Below, in pieces: positions 8,471 through 16,994 of a DNA stretch of 64,000 nt. A program made the translations under genes and the position numbers. Below the pieces are notes generated by a model. It was not told the origin of the DNA and made no database searches. It saw only the letters and a program-made list of their open reading frames with translations. Positions within the stretch are counted from its first letter, which is position 1; every line of letters begins with the position of its first letter. This DNA comes from an uncultured Bacteroides sp. Lineage in GTDB: Bacteria > Bacteroidota > Bacteroidia > Bacteroidales > Bacteroidaceae. The stretch is taken from contig USLU01000012.1 in assembly GCA_900555635.1 (NCBI GenBank), positions 40,811 through 104,810 of the forward strand. Reading direction: 5' to 3'.

Positions 8471-8758
8471 CTATTTAATAATAATGTAACTCTTCAATGC
8501 CTCCACGTACTCTTCGAACGCATCGATCCCTTTCGGTGTGATCTTGCAAATAGTACAAGGCATTTTTCCTTTAAATGTCTTTGTCACCTCCACATAGCCG
8601 GCTGTACTTAGCTTATCAATCTGCACGCTAAGATTTCCTGCCGTTGCTCCGGTTTGCTGACGGATATAGACAAAGTCAGCTTCCTCAACACTGATAAGCA
8701 ACGACATCACGGCAAGCCGCAGTTCGGAGTGGAGCAAAGGATTCAGTTCTTTAAACAT
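8471..8758 (-). CDS. Winged-helix transcriptional regulator
   Basis: A 95-residue winged-helix DNA-binding protein with the pattern of the small MarR/ArsR-like group (LLHSELRLAVMSLL, then recognition helix TAGNLSVQIDKLSTAGYV and a wing with TKTFKG). No sensor domain is present. It overlaps the preceding small membrane protein gene by 16 bases, so the two are probably translationally coupled. Such regulator and membrane-protein pairs are widespread in gut Bacteroidetes; the signal is unknown. Confidence 0.8.
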   Translation of the reverse strand: MFKELNPLLHSELRLAVMSLLISVEEADFVYIRQQTGATAGNLSVQIDKLSTAGYVEVTKTFKGKMPCTICKITPKGIDAFEEYVEALKSYIIIK

Positions 8759-8970
8759 ATCAACTTTTTTTTCATCTTCATACTAACCAACAACGCATAC
8801 AGAGACATTCCTATCAAAGGCAAATGAGAAAGTCCCCAATAAAATCCCGCATCGGTAGCGAAACTTCCCATGTTGTAACAACCGATAATAAATCCTACCA
8901 CTGCCGTTACCCGCAACAAAGTTACGTCAATATCTTCTTTATTCAATATAAGCAGGGTAAGAAAACTCAC
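8743..8970 (-). CDS. Small membrane protein, function unknown
   Basis: A 75-residue protein with two predicted membrane segments (about residues 19-38 and 45-62) and a short basic C-terminal tail. It overlaps the previous membrane gene by 4 bases and the winged-helix gene by 16 bases, so it is probably a genuine member of the operon. I recognise no family. Confidence 0.65.
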   Translation of the reverse strand: MSFLTLLILNKEDIDVTLLRVTAVVGFIIGCYNMGSFATDAGFYWGLSHLPLIGMSLYALLVSMKMKKKLICLKN

Positions 8971-9581
8971 TTTCCTTTTGCAGCTTCCTTTCGTGCCTTA
9001 TAATTCAGGATATGTCCCGGGATTATCATCGACAAAAACAGAGCAACTACAAATGTGAGCAACATCGAAAGAGAGGCAGACTTATCCAATACATCAAACA
9101 TCATACCCAGTCCGAACATCGCCCCCATGCTAGGGAAACCGGAAAATGCCGTATAACGGACAACGCACCCCGTAAAGATACTGCCTAATGACATAAATAT
9201 AGTACAGAGTGGTATGATAATTTCATAAGCATTATTAATTGATGCACCTATAGCAACCGCCATACAAAGTATCCCCAGCACTTGCCAAATCTCATTCAAC
9301 ACCTTATCTGAATAAGATTTTACCGGTTTATTGTACCGTTTACGCAGCAAAATAAACATCAATAGGTATCCGATAACAGGAATTCCCCAGAACCCCCACA
9401 TCCAAGCATCGTTCTTAGTAAAATAAATTCCGACCCATACAACCAAAGTTACTACAACTGAAACATATCCCCATAAAAGAAACATATTGCCACTGCCCGC
9501 ATCTAGGTTTCTACGCGTGTTCTGTATCATTTGAGCGATAAGTTCCAAACTCTCTTTCTCATTCAATTTTTTGTCTTCCAT
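8967..9581 (-). CDS. Multi-pass membrane protein, function unknown
   Basis: From ATG 9581 (MEDKKLNEKESLELIAQMI) the protein is 204 residues: a charged cytoplasmic N-terminus of about 40 residues with an amphipathic helix, then five to six hydrophobic segments. The reading frame stays open upstream to 9689, but that stretch runs into the DUF2141 gene and is Cys/Gly-rich, unlike its neighbours. Together with the small membrane protein and the winged-helix regulator it forms a tight cassette. No characterised homologue is recognised. Confidence 0.75.
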   Translation of the reverse strand: MEDKKLNEKESLELIAQMIQNTRRNLDAGSGNMFLLWGYVSVVVTLVVWVGIYFTKNDAWMWGFWGIPVIGYLLMFILLRKRYNKPVKSYSDKVLNEIWQVLGILCMAVAIGASINNAYEIIIPLCTIFMSLGSIFTGCVVRYTAFSGFPSMGAMFGLGMMFDVLDKSASLSMLLTFVVALFLSMIIPGHILNYKARKEAAKGK

Positions 9582-9601
9582 AATTATTCTTCTTTTTATT
9601 A

Positions 9602-9976
9602 TTACTTTTTCGACACTTTCTGCACATCCACCAGTTCCACATCCACAGTCTTCATATCCGCCTTTACGTCCAAATCGACAATCGCACAATATTCCGACGG
9701 CACTCCTTCTTTTTTATCCAGTTGATAATTGCCGTTTTCATCGTGATAAACGAACAGTTTACACTTTCCTTCAGGTACATCTTTCAACTGCAATACCGCA
9801 TCGACTCCTTGGACATCTACCATATTATATTGCCCTTTGTCGGTAGCAACCATCACCCTCCCTTTAGAAGAAGGAATATTCGTCACCTTCACCGTCAATT
9901 CACTCTGCGCAGCCGCCGAGAGACCACATACACTAAAAACGCCCAACACAACCCATTTATAACCAATTGTTTTCAT
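9602..9976 (-). CDS. Exported DUF2141 domain protein
   Basis: A 124-residue secreted protein: signal peptide to about residue 23, then a DUF2141 domain with LTVKVTNIPSSKGRVMVA and the conserved calcium-site-like segment YHDENGNYQLDKKEGVPSE. DUF2141 proteins are small beta-sandwich proteins of unknown function. It heads the operon that continues through the membrane proteins, winged-helix regulator and nucleosidase. A second DUF2141 gene, at 16518-16931, lies with a TonB receptor. Confidence 0.85.
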   Translation of the reverse strand: MKTIGYKWVVLGVFSVCGLSAAAQSELTVKVTNIPSSKGRVMVATDKGQYNMVDVQGVDAVLQLKDVPEGKCKLFVYHDENGNYQLDKKEGVPSEYCAIVDLDVKADMKTVDVELVDVQKVSKK

Positions 9977-10033
9977 AATAATTTCAGTTTAATATAACTT
10001 GAATAAAAAACACTTTGGGTTCGAACTCCGCTG

Positions 10034-10041
10034 CAAATATA
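10034..10041 (-). promoter_or_regulatory. -7 box of the DUF2141 operon
   Basis: TATATTTG on the minus strand, 57 bases before the ATG at 9976. Confidence 0.5.
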
Positions 10042-10197
10042 TATGGTTTATTTTATAAACCAAACTATTTCATAAATTATTTTATCTTAATAACAACTAT
10101 TCCCCCACAAACTAAAAAAGATTTCCAATTTTGCGGAAAACAGATGTTGACTTACCTAAAAACAACTTCCTGAAAAGGAAAGAATATCTTTCTCCGT

Positions 10198-10311
10198 GCC
10201 TACAAATAAGTAAGTCGTTTATAAGCAACCCATGAGTTGGTTGCAAGCGTCCCATGGGCTGCTTATAAGCAACTCATGGGACGCTTGCAAACGACCCACT
10301 TGTTTGTAGGC
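10198..10311. repeat. 114-bp imperfect inverted repeat built from repeated CCCATG words
   Basis: The two 57-bp halves (10198-10254 and 10255-10311) are reverse complements at 45 of 57 positions, centred exactly on CCCATGGG. Each half itself contains related words (TTATAAGCAACCCATG, TTGCAAGCGTCCCATG) in alternation, so both direct and inverted similarity are present. It lies in the 578-base gene-free stretch 9977-10554, which otherwise holds only the two flanking promoters. Confidence 0.8.
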
Positions 10312-10505
10312 AATAAACAAATTGTTTTTCCTATATAAGAAAGTTATTTTTCGCAGATTGAAAAATTATACTCAGAAAGAATTACTTTGCGAAAAAACTT
10401 CGTGCAATATGCAAAAAGCATGAATAAAAAATCTCTCTGGCAGACTGTACAGCGCCTATTTAATGCTATTTCAACGCTTTTACAACATTTTCTTCCGAAA
10501 AGTTT

Positions 10506-10534
10506 TTGTAATATCCAAGTAAATCGTATTTTTG
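10506..10534 (+). promoter_or_regulatory. Promoter of the zapB-like/zapA cluster
   Basis: TTG at 10506-10508, an 18-base spacer, then TATTTTTG at 10527-10534; the coding start is 20 bases further on at 10555. Confidence 0.65.
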
Positions 10535-10554
10535 TGTACAATTTTGGTGTAGTA

Positions 10555-10848
10555 ATGACAGACGAAGAAAAGAAGCTATTAAGTACCTTTGAAGCTAGAC
10601 TGCGGCATTTAATCTATCTGCATGATGAATTAAAGCTCGAAAATGCTGAACTAAAGCAACTTCTCGAAGCCAAAGAAGAGGAGTGCGAGAAGATACAAGC
10701 CGATTACAAGGAGCTGGAACTTAACTACACGAACCTAAAAACAGCTACGACAATCAGCCTTAACGGCAGTGACGTAAAAGAGACGAAACTGCGATTGTCC
10801 AAATTAGTGCGTGAAGTCGATAAATGCATCGCTTTGTTGAACGAATAA
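10555..10848 (+). CDS. ZapB-like coiled-coil protein upstream of zapA
   Basis: A 97-residue, highly charged protein that is almost entirely coiled coil (about residues 5-65: repeated Leu/Glu/Lys heptads), ending with a short helix (VREVDKCIALLNE). The start at 10555 fits the promoter; the open frame upstream of it precedes transcription. It sits 6 bases before zapA, and short coiled-coil proteins in this position are thought to act with ZapA at the division ring. The functional link is inferred from position and architecture, not from sequence identity to E. coli ZapB. Confidence 0.75.
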   Translation: MTDEEKKLLSTFEARLRHLIYLHDELKLENAELKQLLEAKEEECEKIQADYKELELNYTNLKTATTISLNGSDVKETKLRLSKLVREVDKCIALLNE

Positions 10849-10854
10849 AGATGT

Positions 10855-11145
10855 ATGAACGATAAAATAAAGATAAACCTGCAAATGGCAGGAGCCTCCT
10901 ACCCTCTCACAATCAACCGCGAGGACGAGGAAATGGTAAGAGAAGCCGCCAAACAGGTAGATATCAGGCTCAATGCGTATAGGGAGCATTATCATAATGT
11001 ATCTCCGGAGAGAATTATAGCCATGGTAGCTTATCAATTCTCTTTAGAGAACCTTCAAATGAAGGATCGTAATGATACCGAACCTTATACCAATAAAATA
11101 AAAGAACTGACAGAAGTATTGGAAAACTATTTCAAAGAAAAATAA
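10855..11145 (+). CDS. zapA: Cell division protein ZapA
   Basis: A 96-residue ZapA-family protein. It begins with the typical N-terminal globular domain (IKINLQMAGASYPLTINRED), followed by EEMVREAAKQVDIRLNAYRE and a C-terminal coiled coil. ZapA binds and bundles FtsZ filaments at mid-cell. It follows the coiled-coil gene by 6 bases and precedes the RNase Y gene. Confidence 0.88.
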   Translation: MNDKIKINLQMAGASYPLTINREDEEMVREAAKQVDIRLNAYREHYHNVSPERIIAMVAYQFSLENLQMKDRNDTEPYTNKIKELTEVLENYFKEK

Positions 11146-11268
11146 GTCATCCATCTTCCACTCAGTTGACGAGAGAGATAATTCGCGCACTGTACGAAAG
11201 TCCGGTCTTTACAAGATCAGGCTTTTATGCAGTGTTTTTTTATTTATATACTTAAACAAATTAATAGA
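11146..11268 (+). other. Leader between zapA and rny with a possible hairpin
   Basis: This 123-base gap has no coding potential. GTCCGGTC near 11190-11197 can pair imperfectly with GATCAGGC near 11214-11222, followed by TTTT. It may be a weak attenuator or part of a 5' leader of rny; I cannot show a specific RNA family. Confidence 0.25.
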
Positions 11269-12807
11269 ATGACAGTAGTTACAATAGTAGTATCCATTGC
11301 CTGCTTCATCGTCGGAGGATTTGCTTCGTATATGTTCTTTAAGCATGGCTTGAAGTCCAAATACGACGGTATCCTGAAAGATGCTGAAGCCGAGGCAGAA
11401 GTGATTAAAAAGAATAAGTTGCTGGAAGTGAAGGAGAAATTCCTGAATAAGAAAGCAGACTTAGAGAAAGAAGTTGCGATCCGCAATCAGAAGATACAGC
11501 AAGCGGAGAACAAGTTGAAACAACGTGAATTGGTGTTGAACCAACGTCAGGACGAAATCCAACGCAAGAAGATGGAAGCCGAAGCTGTGAAGGAAAACCT
11601 GGAAGCACAGCTTGTAATCGTAGATAAGAAGAAAGAGGAACTGGAACACATGCAACGCCAGGAAATCGAGAAATTGGAAGCCATCTCAGGTCTTTCTGCC
11701 GAAGAAGCCAAAGAGCGCATGGTCGAAACCTTGAAGGAAGAAGCCAAGACTCAGGCGCAGTCTTTCATTAACGACATTATGGATGATGCCAAACTGACTG
11801 CAAGTAAGGAAGCCAAGCGCATCGTGATACAGTCCATTCAACGTGTAGCCACTGAAACGGCTATCGAAAACTCAGTTACTGTATTCCATATCGAATCAGA
11901 CGAAATCAAAGGACGTATTATCGGTCGTGAAGGTCGTAACATCCGTGCCCTCGAAGCTGCCACCGGTGTGGAAATCGTTGTGGATGATACTCCGGAAGCT
12001 ATCGTACTCTCTGCTTTCGACCCGGTTCGCCGTGAAATTGCCCGTCTGGCATTGCACCAGTTGGTAACGGACGGTCGTATTCACCCCGCCCGTATCGAAG
12101 AAGTAGTTGCCAAAGTACGCAAGCAAGTTGAAGAAGAAATTATTGAAACCGGTAAACGTACAACTATCGACTTGGGTATCCATGGTCTGCATCCTGAACT
12201 GATCCGTATTATCGGTAAGATGAAGTATCGTTCCTCTTACGGTCAGAACTTGTTGCAACATGCCCGTGAAACAGCCAACCTTTGCGCTGTGATGGCATCG
12301 GAACTCGGATTGAATCCTAAGAAAGCAAAACGTGCCGGCTTGCTGCATGATATTGGTAAAGTGCCCGATGAAGAACCGGAATTGCCGCACGCACTCTATG
12401 GTATGAAGTTGGCAGAAAAGTTCAAAGAAAAACCGGATATCTGCAACGCCATCGGTGCTCACCACGACGAAGTAGAAATGACCAGTTTGCTGGCACCTAT
12501 CGTACAGGTATGCGACGCCATCTCAGGTGCACGTCCGGGCGCACGCCGCGAAATTGTTGAAGCCTACATCAAGCGTCTGAATGATCTTGAGCAACTGGCA
12601 ATGTCTTACCCCGGCGTGACAAAGACATACGCCATCCAGGCAGGACGTGAATTGCGCGTTATCGTAGGTGCCGACAAGATTGACGACAAGGCCACTGAAA
12701 ACCTTTCCGGTGAAATCGCTAAGAAGATTCAGGATGAAATGACTTATCCGGGACAGGTTAAGATCACTGTGATCCGTGAGACTCGCGCAGTGAGCTACGC
12801 AAAATAA
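11269..12807 (+). CDS. rny: Ribonuclease Y
   Basis: RNase Y is a membrane-anchored endoribonuclease that starts mRNA decay. From ATG 11269 it is 512 residues: one N-terminal membrane helix (about residues 1-22), a long coiled coil (about 30-190), a KH domain with GRIIGREGRN near residue 215, and an HD domain with the metal-binding His360-Asp361 pair in LLHDIGKV. The length is standard. An in-frame ATG at 11227 is rejected because it would put polar residues before the anchor. A terminator follows directly. Confidence 0.93.
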   Translation: MTVVTIVVSIACFIVGGFASYMFFKHGLKSKYDGILKDAEAEAEVIKKNKLLEVKEKFLNKKADLEKEVAIRNQKIQQAENKLKQRELVLNQRQDEIQRKKMEAEAVKENLEAQLVIVDKKKEELEHMQRQEIEKLEAISGLSAEEAKERMVETLKEEAKTQAQSFINDIMDDAKLTASKEAKRIVIQSIQRVATETAIENSVTVFHIESDEIKGRIIGREGRNIRALEAATGVEIVVDDTPEAIVLSAFDPVRREIARLALHQLVTDGRIHPARIEEVVAKVRKQVEEEIIETGKRTTIDLGIHGLHPELIRIIGKMKYRSSYGQNLLQHARETANLCAVMASELGLNPKKAKRAGLLHDIGKVPDEEPELPHALYGMKLAEKFKEKPDICNAIGAHHDEVEMTSLLAPIVQVCDAISGARPGARREIVEAYIKRLNDLEQLAMSYPGVTKTYAIQAGRELRVIVGADKIDDKATENLSGEIAKKIQDEMTYPGQVKITVIRETRAVSYAK

Positions 12808-12827
12808 AAATAGAGAATTAAATAACG

Positions 12828-12855
12828 GAAGGGCGGATTTATATTCGCCCTTTTC
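12828..12855 (+). terminator. Terminator after rny
   Basis: GAAGGGCGGA pairs with TTCGCCCTT across a short AT loop, followed by TTTTCTTATTTTT. The same T-rich tail contains the next promoter's -7 box. Confidence 0.8.
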
Positions 12856-12856
12856 T

Positions 12857-12864
12857 TATTTTTG
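12857..12864 (+). promoter_or_regulatory. -7 box of cutC
   Basis: TATTTTTG directly after the rny terminator and 25 bases before the cutC ATG. Confidence 0.5.
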
Positions 12865-12889
12865 CAAACCAGATAACACAATTAATAAT

Positions 12890-13636
12890 ATGGAAAAATA
12901 TCAATTCGAAGTCTGTGCCAACTCTGTAGAGAGTTGCCTTGCCGCACAAAATGGAGGAGCCAATCGGGTAGAATTATGCGCAGGTATTCCCGAAGGTGGC
13001 ACCACCCCTTCATACGGAGACATTATCGTGGCACGCGAAGTATTGACAAAAACAAAGTTACACGTCATTATCCGTCCACGAGGCGGTGATTTCCTATACT
13101 CCCCTATCGAGCAACGCATCATGCTGAAAGATATAAATAACGCCCGCCAACTCGAAGCAGACGGGGTTGTTTTCGGATGTCTTACGGCAGAAGGAGACGT
13201 AGACATTCCACTGATGAAACAATTGATGGAAGTGGCACAAGGCATGTCTGTTACCTTCCACCGGGCTTTTGACGTATGCCGCAATCCGCAGAAGGCTCTG
13301 GAAGATATTATCAATTTAGGATGCGACCGAATCCTTACTTCCGGACAAATGCCAACTGCAGAACAAGGCATTCCTTTATTAAAAGAGCTCCAGCAACAAG
13401 CAGCAGGACGTATTACTCTGCTAGCAGGCTGTGGCGTCAATGAGAATAATATAGCACATATTGCCCGTGAGACCGGCATACATGAGTTTCATTTCTCAGC
13501 AAGAGAAAACATAAAAAGCGGTATGGTTTATCATAACAAAGCCGTATCTATGGGAGGAACGGTACAAATTGACGAGTATACACGATCCGTAACCACAGCG
13601 GAACGAGTTACACAAACTATTAACTCATTAAAATAA
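12890..13636 (+). CDS. cutC: CutC family protein
   Basis: A 248-residue TIM-barrel protein of the CutC family. Characteristic stretches are seen in order: FEVCANSVES near the N-terminus, GGANRVELCAGIPEGGTTPSYG, IRPRGGDF, and TFHRAFDVC. The family was linked to copper homeostasis in E. coli, but its biochemical role is not settled. It has its own -7 box and a terminator after it, so it is probably a single-gene unit. Confidence 0.9.
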   Translation: MEKYQFEVCANSVESCLAAQNGGANRVELCAGIPEGGTTPSYGDIIVAREVLTKTKLHVIIRPRGGDFLYSPIEQRIMLKDINNARQLEADGVVFGCLTAEGDVDIPLMKQLMEVAQGMSVTFHRAFDVCRNPQKALEDIINLGCDRILTSGQMPTAEQGIPLLKELQQQAAGRITLLAGCGVNENNIAHIARETGIHEFHFSARENIKSGMVYHNKAVSMGGTVQIDEYTRSVTTAERVTQTINSLK

Positions 13637-13656
13637 CGCAAAATCATAAAACTTGC

Positions 13657-13703
13657 AGAGTAACTTTATTCTCCTCCTGAGAGGAGGGGAATAGAGTTAC
13701 TCT
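13657..13703. terminator. Bidirectional terminator between cutC and the transglutaminase gene
   Basis: AGAGTAACT and a following pyrimidine-rich arm pair with the mirrored arm ending GAGTTACTCT; the stem is about 20 bp with a small bulge and the loop is GAG. Genes converge on it from both sides. Confidence 0.75.
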
Positions 13704-13795
13704 AGTAAATCGAGCTCAGATAAAATAGAACAAAAAAGGGAAAAGACTTTTCTATACAGATCTCCTCCCTTCTCTAATTTGCTTTTAATTGTAGT

Positions 13796-16465
13796 TTACA
13801 ATCCTTTTACCGTCTTCATCAACTGCTCTCCCAAACCAATTGTATATCCTTGCGAAATAAAGACTACACGGTTGAAAGTGTCGGCAATGATGAATATAGG
13901 CAAGCTATCTTTATTCTTCAGTTTCATGCTCTCGGCTATCTGATCTGATATATTAGCGGTATCTACACCATATATAATAGTAGATGGCAAATTAGGGAAT
14001 GCAGTTTTCACGAACTTCCCTGCTTGAACCTCATTCGGAAAGAGCAATACCATCTTCCTACCCCACTTTTCTAAATCTGCTTTGAATGCAGCGATATCAC
14101 GGAGTGCATGATTGGTCGGTTCCTGATTAACTCCCAATATTCCCACGACAAAATACCCGCGGCCACAAGCTTGCAATAGGCTTTGTTGTTCAGCAGAAAC
14201 TGCTCCATTATCCTGTAGTGGAGTAAAAAGTGATTCGGAATTGAAGTTTCCAATTACCTGAACTTCATCTTTACTTTCGCGCATCACCAAGTCAATATTA
14301 GTTGTCTTGCCCGGCTCTATGCTGAAGTATGTAGCTTTAGAAAGCACTGCACCACTTGCCATACGAGTTCCTGTAACCAGTATATAATCTCCTTCATATA
14401 ACATAGTGCCATACTTAAGTAAATTGCTCCAAGTAGTACCGGCACCCATATCGGTGTCCTCTTCATCATAAGCCAGCAGATGTAGATTACCTTGTGGTGT
14501 TATTTGGGAAATAGTGAAGTGAGAATAATATTTCGGATCGTCCAATGTCTTGGTCGGTGCATATTTAGCAACAAGCTTACCTTTCTGGACGGTAGTTTGT
14601 GCGGTTTCTTCAAAATTCACATCTATAAGCTTCTCATCACCTATTAATTGCACTTTACCGGTCACCTCGTCAATACGGGCAGGAATACCTAAACTACGTG
14701 CCATGGCAACGAAGAAAATATCGCGACTATGAGCATCGGCCATGCGTGCTTTCCACACTCCTTCCGGAGAAACTGGCGCCCCGCCTAAATTACAATCTTT
14801 ATTTAACCGAATATTCTCCTTTACCCACGTAACGAGTTTCATCGGATCGGCAACATAAGCCTCAGCCTCTTCTTTCGGAATTACCTTTCCAAAGAAAGAT
14901 TTATAAGGAGTCAGCATTTCATTACTTATACGTGGATTACGTACAAATCTTCGGAAATTGTCGGCACTCGTAATCAAACGAGACAACATATGATCTATCA
15001 ATACGTCCACACTAACGTCACGAAGATCCTTTGCCGAGATTTGTTGCAAGAGATCTAACCCTCCTTTTTTTGACTTTTCAGAACGCAAGCGCGCCATGAA
15101 ATTGCGAATGACTCCATGATTTCCACGAGAAGCAACTAAAATCTTAGCAACCACATCTTCATCCAGTTTATAGTCTCTCGCAAAATTGCGTGCTGATTCT
15201 TCAGTCATGAATGTACCTACGTACTCATTACGTATCGAATCTTCCTGTGCCAAACGATGATCGTTTCGGGTACGTTGCTCAGGAGTAACTTCGGGGATAT
15301 TCGCATTTTCAGCAGGAGGTACAATATCAAAGTCTACCGAATAGTTTTCACCGGCATTTTTATCCAGTTTAACGGTCAGCTCATTATCTTTGCCAAAAGA
15401 GAGCTTGGCAAAACCGAATTTTCCATCTTTAGATGCCCATACCAGCATATCACCTTTACCGGCAGTCAGGCTACAAACACCGGAAGCATCAGTCTGCTTC
15501 TTAGCAACCGTATAAAATTCGGCATAGTTGTAAAGTTTGAACTCTACGCATGCATCGGCAACCGGATTTCCTTGTTCATCTTTTACTGTTACAGATGCCT
15601 TGGCGGTGGGCGCATAATTCTCAATAACATTGATTTCCGTATAATTAGGAGTAACGGACATTATTTCTTCCGCACCCTCATACCGACCGAACACCTTGGT
15701 ATGCATCAACATTCCCCGGCTGGCAGGTGCATTGAACCATCCCAGATTTAACACAGGTTCCGGCTCACAAGCTCCCAGAAAATACCATTTTCCATCCGCC
15801 CAAGCCTCTACCCACGCATGATTATCATCGGTATGCGCCCAGCGGGGTGTATATACCTGCCTCGCCGGAATACCTACCGAACGAAGTGCGGCAACCAACA
15901 AAGTAGATTCTTCACCACATCGCCCGTAAGCCGTACGCACCGTTGCCATAGGCGAACTGGTTCGGGAATCGGAAGGCATATAAACAGCTTTCTCATGACA
16001 CCAATGGTTTACTTCAAGAATTGCATCATAGAGAGACAATGATTTTACACGATCTCTCAATTCCTCATAGAATACCACCCGCGCACTATCCAATTGCTCG
16101 TTGTTTACTCGCTCCGGAAGCACAAAATGCCGAAATAACTCCTCAGGAATCTGATCTCCCCAAGGCATTTCTGCCGCCGCCCGCTGCGAAGCCCGTACAT
16201 TCATTAAGTGAAACTCTCCGGAATAATCAGTTATATCAGCCAAAGGCATATAGGCATACAGGAACTCCAATGCTTCCCGTTCATACGAAGTTAGTTTCGT
16301 ATTGAATATAGCAAACAAATCATCCTGTGCAATCAATGCCTTTTTATCCTGAAAATCTTGCTCTACGCGTTCGCGATAAGAAGCATCTGTCATGAAATGG
16401 GATTCACCGCAAGCGGCCAGTAAAAACAGTAAAACGGTTCCTAAAAATAATGCAAATTGTTTCAT
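13796..16465 (-). CDS. Large transglutaminase-domain lipoprotein
   Basis: An 889-residue lipoprotein (lipobox LLAAC, Cys19). It has a transglutaminase-like core at about residues 165-235 with Cys183 in GRCGEES and His216 in NHAWVEAW, then a carboxypeptidase-like beta domain (about 285-365). A second transglutaminase-like stretch near residues 600-630 (SRDIFFVAMARSLGIPARID) lacks the cysteine. The C-terminus (about residues 755-889) looks thioredoxin-like (GYFVVGILGVN), without a CxxC. The first core may be a cysteine protease or amidase at the cell surface; its substrate is unknown. It is last in the LytTR / TonB receptor / DUF2141 set, but a -7 box before it suggests separate transcription as well. 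Confidence 0.85.
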   Translation of the reverse strand: MKQFALFLGTVLLFLLAACGESHFMTDASYRERVEQDFQDKKALIAQDDLFAIFNTKLTSYEREALEFLYAYMPLADITDYSGEFHLMNVRASQRAAAEMPWGDQIPEELFRHFVLPERVNNEQLDSARVVFYEELRDRVKSLSLYDAILEVNHWCHEKAVYMPSDSRTSSPMATVRTAYGRCGEESTLLVAALRSVGIPARQVYTPRWAHTDDNHAWVEAWADGKWYFLGACEPEPVLNLGWFNAPASRGMLMHTKVFGRYEGAEEIMSVTPNYTEINVIENYAPTAKASVTVKDEQGNPVADACVEFKLYNYAEFYTVAKKQTDASGVCSLTAGKGDMLVWASKDGKFGFAKLSFGKDNELTVKLDKNAGENYSVDFDIVPPAENANIPEVTPEQRTRNDHRLAQEDSIRNEYVGTFMTEESARNFARDYKLDEDVVAKILVASRGNHGVIRNFMARLRSEKSKKGGLDLLQQISAKDLRDVSVDVLIDHMLSRLITSADNFRRFVRNPRISNEMLTPYKSFFGKVIPKEEAEAYVADPMKLVTWVKENIRLNKDCNLGGAPVSPEGVWKARMADAHSRDIFFVAMARSLGIPARIDEVTGKVQLIGDEKLIDVNFEETAQTTVQKGKLVAKYAPTKTLDDPKYYSHFTISQITPQGNLHLLAYDEEDTDMGAGTTWSNLLKYGTMLYEGDYILVTGTRMASGAVLSKATYFSIEPGKTTNIDLVMRESKDEVQVIGNFNSESLFTPLQDNGAVSAEQQSLLQACGRGYFVVGILGVNQEPTNHALRDIAAFKADLEKWGRKMVLLFPNEVQAGKFVKTAFPNLPSTIIYGVDTANISDQIAESMKLKNKDSLPIFIIADTFNRVVFISQGYTIGLGEQLMKTVKGL

Positions 16466-16492
16466 AATGTCGTCTATCTAAGGTACAGACCA

Positions 16493-16500
16493 CAAAATTA
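16493..16500 (-). promoter_or_regulatory. -7 box of the transglutaminase gene
   Basis: TAATTTTG on the minus strand, 27 bases before the ATG at 16465, within the 52-base gap after the DUF2141 gene. Confidence 0.5.
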
Positions 16501-16517
16501 AAGTTTTTTTTAAGAAT

Positions 16518-16931
16518 CTACTTCAAATGTATCACTAAAGTCATGTCTTCAGTAAAAGAAAAGCGGCATTTGTCAAAAGAAGGTGCCCCCATTACACCTT
16601 CGGCATCATTACTAAAACCAAACTTTTCAGTAGGAATGCCGAAAGCGCCAGTATCCAATTTCTCATTTCCATTCTCATCCTGATAAAGAGAAATAGCATA
16701 GATCCCCGTAGGCAATCCCTTACAAGGGATGGAAAGTACCTTGTCCCTCACCTCTACCCGGAAACCTGCCAATGGCTTCTTCATAAACGTCTCCTGAGAG
16801 TTGTAGATAGCTACGTAGAGGTAGCCTTCCGGTTTCTCTATATCACGAACTTCAAGAGTTAAGTTCTGTGCAAACAGCAGCTGAACCGCACCCTGTAATA
16901 CAAACACTAAAAAAATAATCATTGCTTTCAT
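16518..16931 (-). CDS. Exported DUF2141 domain protein
   Basis: 137 residues with a signal peptide (to about residue 21) and a DUF2141 domain including YVAIYNSQETFMKKPLAGF and YQDENGNEKLDTGAFGIPTE. It lies 63 bases after the TonB-dependent receptor and is probably co-transcribed with it. DUF2141 proteins commonly neighbour TonB receptors in Bacteroidetes, which suggests a periplasmic or surface accessory role; this is inference. Confidence 0.85.
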   Translation of the reverse strand: MKAMIIFLVFVLQGAVQLLFAQNLTLEVRDIEKPEGYLYVAIYNSQETFMKKPLAGFRVEVRDKVLSIPCKGLPTGIYAISLYQDENGNEKLDTGAFGIPTEKFGFSNDAEGVMGAPSFDKCRFSFTEDMTLVIHLK

Positions 16932-16994
16932 TTTTCGTTGAGTTTAAAAGTTAATATTAAGAGTATCCTCCATCCCCTTCAGGGGAACGAGGGG

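Noticed and set aside
8967..9689. A longer Cys-rich N-terminus (MCDCRFGRKGG...) for the membrane protein.
   Set aside because: It runs across the end of the DUF2141 gene and is unlike the rest of the protein. The Met at 9581 fits the operon spacing.
11146..11268. 6S RNA next to zapA, as in enterobacteria.
   Set aside because: The gap is only 123 bases, shorter than a 6S RNA, and has no long central bubble structure.
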